Of a DNA stretch of 64,000 nt, positions 58,981-64,000 are shown piece by piece; position 1 is the first letter of the stretch; the number at the start of each line of letters is the position of its first letter. The notes under the pieces were generated by a model. It had not been told where the DNA came from and ran no database searches. It saw only the letters and a program-made list of their open reading frames with translations. A program made the translations under genes and the position numbers. This DNA is from JBAZPT01 sp041645535 (GTDB lineage: Bacteria > Patescibacteriota > Minisyncoccia > Moranbacterales > UBA2206). The DNA lies in the NCBI GenBank assembly GCA_041645535.1, contig JBAZPT010000001.1, positions 248,001 through 312,000 on the forward strand, written 5' to 3'.

Positions 58981-59790
58981 ATGGAGCTTTCAATCATAAT
59001 CACGAGCTATAAGAATCCAGAGCTTCTTAAGCTTTGTATTGATTCGATCCAAAAAAACATCCGGCTATCGGATTATGAGATAATTGTGGCTGACAGCGAA
59101 ACAGGGGAGAAAATAGCCCTAATGATGCAAGAGGACTATCCGGAGATAGTCTTTCTGCCTTCAGCTGAAAATTTGCATTTTGGAGGCGAGGTTAATGCCG
59201 GCATTAAAAAAAGTTGGGGGGAATATATTTTAATTTTAAACGATGATATTATTGTAAAGCCGGATTCAATTGAAAGCCTCTTGAGCTACAGCCAAAGCCA
59301 TCCCGAAGCCGGAATAGTCGGCCCCCAGCTTCTGAACTTTAATGAAACCTTCCAGCCAACCTGTTTTCGTTTTCTTTCACCCTTTACCATTCTGTACCGC
59401 CGGACGACTCTGGGAAAACTGCCTTTTGCCAGAGAACATCTGGACCGATTTTTAATGAAAGATTTTGACCATCAGGAAGTCCGTGAAGTTGACTGGCTGA
59501 TGGGTTCGGCGATGATGCTTAAAAGTTCAGCCGTAAAAAAAGTCGGGCTGGTTGACCGGCGGTTTCAGATGTATATGGAAGATACGGACTGGTGCCGGAG
59601 ATTCTGGGAAAATGGCTACAAAGTAATTTATTATCCGCAGGCAAAAATGTATCACTACCACCGCCGGGGATCAGCCGGTAAGGGCATATTAAACCTGATT
59701 TTATTCAACCAGCTTACCCGCCTGCATATCCAAAGCGCGATTAAATATTTTCTCAAATACGCCGGCAAAGACTTGCCTGCGCACCAATAA
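58981..59790 (+). CDS. Glycosyltransferase family 2 (rhamnosyltransferase-like)
   Basis: A 269-residue GT-A enzyme with no membrane helix. SIIITSYKNPELLKLCIDSI at the start, YILILNDDIIVKPDS as the metal-binding DxD-like motif, EVDWLMGSAMMLKSSAVKKV and YMEDTDWCRRFWENGYKV as the acceptor ED/W motif. This pattern is typical of rhamnosyl- and related transferases. It starts on the base after the LCP stop, so both are probably co-translated. Confidence 0.9.
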   Translation: MELSIIITSYKNPELLKLCIDSIQKNIRLSDYEIIVADSETGEKIALMMQEDYPEIVFLPSAENLHFGGEVNAGIKKSWGEYILILNDDIIVKPDSIESLLSYSQSHPEAGIVGPQLLNFNETFQPTCFRFLSPFTILYRRTTLGKLPFAREHLDRFLMKDFDHQEVREVDWLMGSAMMLKSSAVKKVGLVDRRFQMYMEDTDWCRRFWENGYKVIYYPQAKMYHYHRRGSAGKGILNLILFNQLTRLHIQSAIKYFLKYAGKDLPAHQ

Positions 59791-59801
59791 TAAACACTTA
59801 G

Positions 59802-61085
59802 ATGGACGAGGAAACACTGAGACAAACTGAATCACTGGCGCAAGGACGAAAAATTTTCCGCAAATATTTATTTGTTTTCTTTTTTGTTTTCTTATTGGTC
59901 GGAAGTTTTTGGCTGGGTTATTCCCGAGGCAAAAATTCTGATACTGCCAGCCAGTCTTTTCCGCTCGCCCAAACGCAAATCATCAACAAAAACCAACCGC
60001 AAAAAGCGGTGGACTTTTCGCTCTTTTGGAAAGTTTGGGATTTGCTCAAGGAAAAATATGTGGACAAAGACTCGCTGGACGCCCAAAAATTGGTTTATGG
60101 CGCCATTAAGGGTATGATCAGCGCCACCAAGGACCCCTATTCGACTTTTTTTGATCCGTCGGAAACAAAATCTTTTTCCCAGGATTTAGAAGGCAGTTTT
60201 GAAGGCATTGGCGCGGAACTTGGAATCAAAGATGATGTTTTAACTGTTATCGCTCCGCTTTCCGGCTCGCCAGCCGAAAAAGCGGGATTGCGCGCCGGCG
60301 ATAAAATTCTTAAAGTCAATGACAAAACCACCGCTGACATAACTATTGATGAGGCAGTGGATTTGATTCGCGGGAAAAAAGGATCGGAGGTAAAACTTAT
60401 TATTTTGCGCAACGGCGAAGACAATGTCCGGGAAATTTCTATTATTCGCGACACTATTTCCTTAAAAAGCGTGGAGCTGGAATTTAAATCCGACGGCATT
60501 GCTTTTTTAAAAGTAACAAAATTCGGGAACGATACTGCCAAAGAGTTTGACGCGGCCGCTAATCAAATTATATCTAAAAACGCCAAGGGAATAATTTTAG
60601 ACTTGCGCAATAATCCGGGCGGATTTTTAGACGGATCCGTAAGCATTGCCAGCCGGATGATTCCCAAGGGAAAATTGGTTGTCAGCGAGGAGGATAATGC
60701 CGGAAAAAAAGATGACTTGTATACTTCCGGCGGAGACAAATTAAGTTCTCTGCCAATGGTAGTTTTGATCAATGAGGGCAGCGCCAGCGCTTCAGAAATT
60801 TTAGCCGGAGCGCTGCGGGACAACCGGGAGATCCAGCTTGTCGGCAAAAAATCTTTCGGCAAGGGATCGGTGCAGGAGCTAATTGATCTTCCTGGAAAAT
60901 CCAGCGTAAAAATAACCGTGGCTAAATGGATGACCCCGAATGGCGACTATATAATGGAAAAAGGGATAACCCCGAATATAGAGGTGGATTTGACCCAGGA
61001 TGATTTTGACAACAACCGCGATCCACAACTAGACAAGGCGATGGAAATTATTCAACAAGAGATTCTTTCCAAAAATCAGGGTTAA
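59802..61085 (+). CDS. ctpA: C-terminal processing peptidase (S41 family, CtpA-like)
   Basis: A 427-residue exported protease. An N-terminal membrane helix (about residues 24-42) is followed by a helical segment with DPYSTFFDPSETKSF, then a PDZ domain (about 130-215: SPAEKAGLRAGDKILKVND). The catalytic core has LDLRNNPGGFLDGSV, NEGSASASEILAGALRD (nucleophile Ser329) and KKSFGKGSVQ (Lys354). The 25-residue Ser-Lys spacing equals that of known tail-specific proteases. It trims or degrades extracytoplasmic proteins. Confidence 0.95.
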   Translation: MDEETLRQTESLAQGRKIFRKYLFVFFFVFLLVGSFWLGYSRGKNSDTASQSFPLAQTQIINKNQPQKAVDFSLFWKVWDLLKEKYVDKDSLDAQKLVYGAIKGMISATKDPYSTFFDPSETKSFSQDLEGSFEGIGAELGIKDDVLTVIAPLSGSPAEKAGLRAGDKILKVNDKTTADITIDEAVDLIRGKKGSEVKLIILRNGEDNVREISIIRDTISLKSVELEFKSDGIAFLKVTKFGNDTAKEFDAAANQIISKNAKGIILDLRNNPGGFLDGSVSIASRMIPKGKLVVSEEDNAGKKDDLYTSGGDKLSSLPMVVLINEGSASASEILAGALRDNREIQLVGKKSFGKGSVQELIDLPGKSSVKITVAKWMTPNGDYIMEKGITPNIEVDLTQDDFDNNRDPQLDKAMEIIQQEILSKNQG

Positions 61086-61094
61086 AAAAGCTAT

Positions 61095-61123
61095 TTGCCA
61101 GATAGTATTTTTCTAATTATAAT
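61095..61123 (+). promoter_or_regulatory. Promoter of rplI (leaderless arrangement)
   Basis: TTGCCA (61095-61100), 17 bases, TATAAT (61118-61123), and the ATG at 61130 only 6 bases later. Confidence 0.7.
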
Positions 61124-61129
61124 TACACT

Positions 61130-61573
61130 ATGAAAGTCGTCCTTATCCAAGACATCAAAAATATCGGGAAAGCCGGGGACATCAAAGAAGTCTCCGATGG
61201 TTACGCGCGCAATTTTCTCTTGCCGCAAAAATTGGCAACGCCCGCGACTGAATCAGCTGTGAAACAGGCGTTGGGCGCCAAGTCTAAAATGCTCGAAACG
61301 GAAAAAATTGAGCAGGAAAAAACAAAGGAGCTTGCAAAAATTATTGCCGGCAAAAGAATTATCCTTAAAGCCAAAGAGAAAAAGGGAAAGCTGTTCGGTT
61401 CAATTACTGCCAAAAACATTATACGAGAATTAAAAAAAGAAAAAATTGAAATTTCAGAAAAATCCATAGTCATTGAAAGCCCGATAAAAGAAGTAGGGGA
61501 ATATGAGATTAAAATCCGGCTGGATCATGGCACGGAAACATCCCTCATGCTATCCATTGAAAAAGAGGGATAA
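61130..61573 (+). CDS. rplI: 50S ribosomal protein L9
   Basis: A 147-residue L9: MKVVLIQDIKNIGKAGDIKE, VSDGYARNFLLPQKLATPAT, a long connecting helix, and a C-terminal RNA-binding domain with GKLFGSITAKNI. Length and both domains are complete. It is useful for placement, because several CPR groups have lost L9 whereas many Parcubacteria keep it. Transcribed from its own promoter with no 5' leader. Confidence 0.97.
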   Translation: MKVVLIQDIKNIGKAGDIKEVSDGYARNFLLPQKLATPATESAVKQALGAKSKMLETEKIEQEKTKELAKIIAGKRIILKAKEKKGKLFGSITAKNIIRELKKEKIEISEKSIVIESPIKEVGEYEIKIRLDHGTETSLMLSIEKEG

Positions 61574-61610
61574 AAAAACAAAAAAGTATTTTTTAATCTT
61601 TTAAATAAGC

Positions 61611-61636
61611 AAAGTCGCAGGGGAAGCGGCTTTTTG
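61611..61636 (+). terminator. Intrinsic terminator between rplI and pyrG
   Basis: AAAGTCGC, a 7-base loop, GCGGCTTT with one G-T pair, then TTT, ending 12 bases before the pyrG ATG. It may end rplI transcription or act as a pyrG leader attenuator. Confidence 0.65.
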
Positions 61637-61647
61637 TGTGAATTTTT

Positions 61648-63285
61648 ATGAAGCATCCACGAAAGTACATCTTCGTCGTCGGGGGAGTCATGAGCGGAGT
61701 CGGTAAGGGAATTGCCGCGGCTTCCATTGGAGCCATTCTCAAAGCACGCGGCTTCAATGTAACAGCCATAAAAATAGATCCGTATATCAATGTTGACGCC
61801 GGCACTATGAATCCGGTTGAACACGGAGAAACATTTGTTTTGGACTCCGGCCTCGAAACCGACCAGGATATGGGCAATTACGAACGGTTTATAAATCTGA
61901 CGCTTCCTTCCGAAAACTATATGACCACCGGAAGCATCTATGAATCCGTGATCCATCGCGAACGCAATCTGGAATATAACGGCAAATGCGTGCAGGTTGT
62001 GCCCCACATCCCCCTGGAAGTCATCCACAGGATTAAAAAAGCATCTGACAAGGCGAAAGCTGACATTGCAATTATTGAAATAGGCGGCACGGTCGGCGAA
62101 TATGAAAATATCCTTTTTATGGAAGCGATCCGTTTGATAAAATTAAAGTATCCAGAAGATGTCATTACGGTTATGGTCAGCTATCTGCCAATCCCACATG
62201 CTTCTGGAGAAATGAAAACCAAACCTACCCAGCATGCCGTTAGAACTCTCAATGGCACAGGCGTGCAACCGGATGTGATTATCGCCAGAAGCGAAACTTT
62301 TCTAGACCAAAAGCGTAAAGAAAAAATTTCTCTTTTTTGCAACGTTCCAGAAAGATATGTTATTAGTGCGCCAGATGTGGACAGCGTCTATGAAGTTCCT
62401 ATTAATTTCGAACGGGATGATTTGAGCCGGCTGATCCTCAAGAAATTGGGGCTTAAATATAAAAAAACCGACCTTAAAAGCTGGTTTAATTTAGTTGAAA
62501 ACATAAAACATCCGGAGGGCAAGGTAAAAATCGGCATCGTTGGCAAATATTTCGGTACCGGTGACTTTATCTTGAGCGATTCGTATATTAGTGTTATCGA
62601 GGCCATAAAACACGCTTCTTATAAAAGTAAAGTTAAGCCGCAAATCGACTGGATAAACAGCGAGCAATATGAAAAGGAACCGGAAAAACTGGAAGATTTG
62701 AAACAATATGACGGCGTGGTTATTCCCGGCGGATTTGGCTCCCGAGGCGTTGAAGGCAAAATTAAGGCCATTCAGTTCCTGCGCGAGAATAAAATCCCGT
62801 ATCTCGGACTTTGTTACGGCATGCAGCTGGCAGTCATTGAATTCGCTCGCAATATACTCGGACTCAAAGATGCCAACACGACTGAAATCGACCGCGACAC
62901 AAAAAACCCGGTGATTGATATTATGCCGGAACAAAAGAAAAATTTGGAGGACAAAAATTATGGCGCCACTATGCGCCTAGGAGCCTATCCGGCCAATGTT
63001 TCCAAAGGCACACTCGCTTTCAAAGCCTATGGCAAAACAAAAATTTCCGAACGGCACCGCCACAGATGGGAAGTCAATCCTGAATATATTGATCGACTCA
63101 AAAAAGCTGGCCTGGTTTTTTCCGCCAAATCCCCAAACAGCAAGTTGATGGAAATCGCCGAATTGCCAATTTCCATTCACCCATTCTTTTTAGGTTCGCA
63201 ATTTCATCCCGAACTTAAATCCCGCCCACTAACCCCGCATCCGCTGTTTTTGGAATTTATTAAAAACGCCTTAAAAAAGAAATAA
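61648..63285 (+). CDS. pyrG: CTP synthase
   Basis: A 545-residue enzyme that makes CTP from UTP, ATP and glutamine. The synthase domain has VVGGVMSGVGKGIAAASIG (P-loop, Lys20), DPYINVDAGTMNPVEHGE and EIGGTVGEYEN. The glutaminase domain has GGFGSRGVEGKI, the nucleophile Cys389 in GLCYGMQLAVIE, and SQFHPEL. Full length for the family. The start lies immediately after a terminator-like hairpin with no SD. Confidence 0.97.
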   Translation: MKHPRKYIFVVGGVMSGVGKGIAAASIGAILKARGFNVTAIKIDPYINVDAGTMNPVEHGETFVLDSGLETDQDMGNYERFINLTLPSENYMTTGSIYESVIHRERNLEYNGKCVQVVPHIPLEVIHRIKKASDKAKADIAIIEIGGTVGEYENILFMEAIRLIKLKYPEDVITVMVSYLPIPHASGEMKTKPTQHAVRTLNGTGVQPDVIIARSETFLDQKRKEKISLFCNVPERYVISAPDVDSVYEVPINFERDDLSRLILKKLGLKYKKTDLKSWFNLVENIKHPEGKVKIGIVGKYFGTGDFILSDSYISVIEAIKHASYKSKVKPQIDWINSEQYEKEPEKLEDLKQYDGVVIPGGFGSRGVEGKIKAIQFLRENKIPYLGLCYGMQLAVIEFARNILGLKDANTTEIDRDTKNPVIDIMPEQKKNLEDKNYGATMRLGAYPANVSKGTLAFKAYGKTKISERHRHRWEVNPEYIDRLKKAGLVFSAKSPNSKLMEIAELPISIHPFFLGSQFHPELKSRPLTPHPLFLEFIKNALKKK

Positions 63286-63291
63286 AAAAAC

Positions 63292-63326
63292 AAAAAAGCC
63301 CCTTAAGTAAACTCAGGGGCTTTTTT
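63292..63326. terminator. Bidirectional terminator between pyrG and rpmA
   Basis: AAAAAAGCCCCT (63292-63303) pairs perfectly with AGGGGCTTTTTT (63315-63326) across an 11-base loop. It serves both convergent genes. Confidence 0.85.
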
Positions 63327-63337
63327 AAAAATGATAT

Positions 63338-63631
63338 TTACTTCACCTTGACCTTCAACTCGTCAACTGAAACAAATTTTCGCGGTTCCAGTTTGCCAGT
63401 GAACAGCCTGACTTTTTTGTTCACAAACCTCACTATGCCTTTTTTGAGAGCAAAAAGAGAATCGTCCTCCGCGCGTTTTACATTCTTGCCGATGCGGAAT
63501 TTTGTTCCCCGCTGGCGGACGATAATTTGTCCAATGCCAACTTTCTGGCCGCCGAAAATCTTCACGCCCAAGCGTTTGGAAATCGAATCCCGTCCAAGTG
63601 TTGTAGAACCTCCAGCTTTTCTGTGAGCCAT
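63338..63631 (-). CDS. rpmA: 50S ribosomal protein L27
   Basis: A 97-residue L27 starting MAHRKAGGSTTLGRDSISKR with GVKIFGGQKVGIGQIIVRQR, and a lysine-rich C-terminal extension of about 10 residues beyond the usual length. The N-terminus begins directly with the mature AHRKAGG sequence, so there is no leader peptide needing cleavage as in Firmicutes. It is not next to rplU in this window. Confidence 0.97.
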   Translation of the reverse strand: MAHRKAGGSTTLGRDSISKRLGVKIFGGQKVGIGQIIVRQRGTKFRIGKNVKRAEDDSLFALKKGIVRFVNKKVRLFTGKLEPRKFVSVDELKVKVK

Positions 63632-63671
63632 AAATTTAGCTTAAAAACTTATATTTCCAGTAACAAGTTCT

Positions 63672-63700
63672 ATTGTAGCAAACCTATGCTATAATGTCAA
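63672..63700 (-). promoter_or_regulatory. Promoter of rpmA
   Basis: On the minus strand, TTGACA (63700-63695), exactly 17 bases, TACAAT (63677-63672), about 40 bases before the rpmA start. Confidence 0.75.
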
Positions 63701-63702
63701 CT

Positions 63703-63797
63703 CCGTTAGATATTTACTCGCTTATCCCTTACTTTTTTTTTAAAATTATGAAATAATACTAGTATAGACAGTTTAACGCATAATTTATCTAACGGGG
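63703..63797 (+). repeat. Possible third copy of the CCGTTAGA inverted-repeat leader
   Basis: CCGTTAGATA (63703-63712) and TATCTAACGG (63786-63795) are perfect inverted arms, 73 bases apart, with GGG continuing to TAACGGGG before the ATG at 63803. The left arm is followed by a TTATCCC like that of the copies at 31.7 and 34.2 kb. The spacing is longer, so membership is tentative. Confidence 0.4.
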
Positions 63798-63802
63798 TCA
63801 AT

Positions 63803-64000
63803 ATGCCCAAGAAAATTAAGGATTTTTTGAAACAGAGTGAGGCTAAATTAGCCCTGGGAATAGGGCTAATTTTAGTGGCCGTAATTGCTTTTGAGGCCGG
63901 AGTGCTAAAAGGCCAGAATTGGCAGCAAAAACCGCTAGTTATTGAAAAGACGGGAGAATGTAATAGCCAGTTTAATAGCCCCGAAAACGCTCAGAATCCG
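63803..64000 (+). CDS. N-terminus of a membrane-anchored protein (runs out of window)
   Basis: Sixty-six codons are visible: a basic start (MPKKIKDFLKQSEAK), one helix (about residues 16-37: LALGIGLILVAVIAFEAG) and an external part with QNWQQKPLVIEKTG and a Cys. Similar short anchors precede nuclease or helix-hairpin-helix domains in CPR proteins, but the functional part is outside the window. Confidence 0.7.
   Translation, partial: MPKKIKDFLKQSEAKLALGIGLILVAVIAFEAGVLKGQNWQQKPLVIEKTGECNSQFNSPENAQNP

Noticed and set aside
1..64000. CRISPR array or cas genes
   Set aside because: No regularly spaced repeats and no Cas-like proteins were seen; the repeats found are dispersed palindromes.

Overview
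The window looks like a chromosome piece from an ultrasmall-genome bacterium of the Candidate Phyla Radiation (Patescibacteria), most likely a Parcubacteria-type lineage. This placement is inferred. The DNA is AT-rich with short gaps and many 4-base stop/start overlaps. Most genes lack a Shine-Dalgarno (SD) site, and some have a -10 box only about 6 bases before the start codon. Surface-glycan genes dominate. Ribosomal protein L9 is present, which some CPR groups lack. TGA is an ordinary stop codon here, so this is not one of the lineages that recode UGA.

Layout. (1) 1-6.5 kb: a sugar-modification operon with the 3' part of a GDP-mannose 4,6-dehydratase, a sugar C-methyltransferase type enzyme, a second dehydratase-like SDR, a GT4 glycosyltransferase and a large GT-C-like membrane protein. 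(2) 6.5-12.8 kb: an accessory stretch with a RhuM-family gene and two separate AbiEi/AbiEii-type toxin-antitoxin pairs, with two membrane genes between the pairs. Both insertions carry flanking direct duplications. (3) 12.8-28.3 kb: secreted or anchored proteins, a GT2, UDP-glucose dehydrogenase, a GT4-flippase fusion and four GT-C mannosyltransferase-like proteins in two divergent tandem pairs. (4) 40.2 down to 28.3 kb on the minus strand: a long glycan operon with nucleotide-sugar dehydrogenase, GT2, two GT4, a GT-C, a divergent RtcB-like protein, a dTMP-kinase-like protein, a Wzx-type flippase and a membrane-anchored phosphoesterase. (5) 40.2-40.9 kb: a noncoding locus with a palindromic element, a small membrane ORF, a predicted small RNA and a tRNA-like gene. 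(6) 40.9-51.6 kb: about 18 small enzymes on one strand, including three MazG-like, three NUDIX, HIT, peptide deformylase, isochorismatase-like, 2H phosphoesterase, GNAT, GrpB, APH-like, CsaA and CFA synthase. (7) 51.6-54.8 kb: three unknown genes with strong SD sites in one unit, a GT4, and a fourth unknown gene. (8) 54.8-59.8 kb: O-antigen ligase-like protein, GT4, LCP transferase and GT2. (9) 59.8-64 kb: CtpA-type protease, rplI, pyrG, rpmA and the start of an anchored protein.

How it fits together: nucleotide sugars are made (Gmd, Ugd, WbpA/WecC type), transferred by GT2 and GT4 enzymes, moved by a flippase, extended by GT-C enzymes using lipid-linked donors, and ligated or attached by the O-antigen ligase-like and LCP proteins.

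The least explained structure is noncoding. Three dispersed 68-72 bp elements share a 19-bp outer stem that encloses two 3-nt-loop hairpins, and two of them supply the -35 box of the next gene. A second inverted-repeat family (ends CCCCGTTAGAAAT) covers the start codons of two genes in one operon. At 40.6-40.86 kb a predicted small RNA has two segments complementary to the anticodon arm of the adjacent tRNA-like gene.
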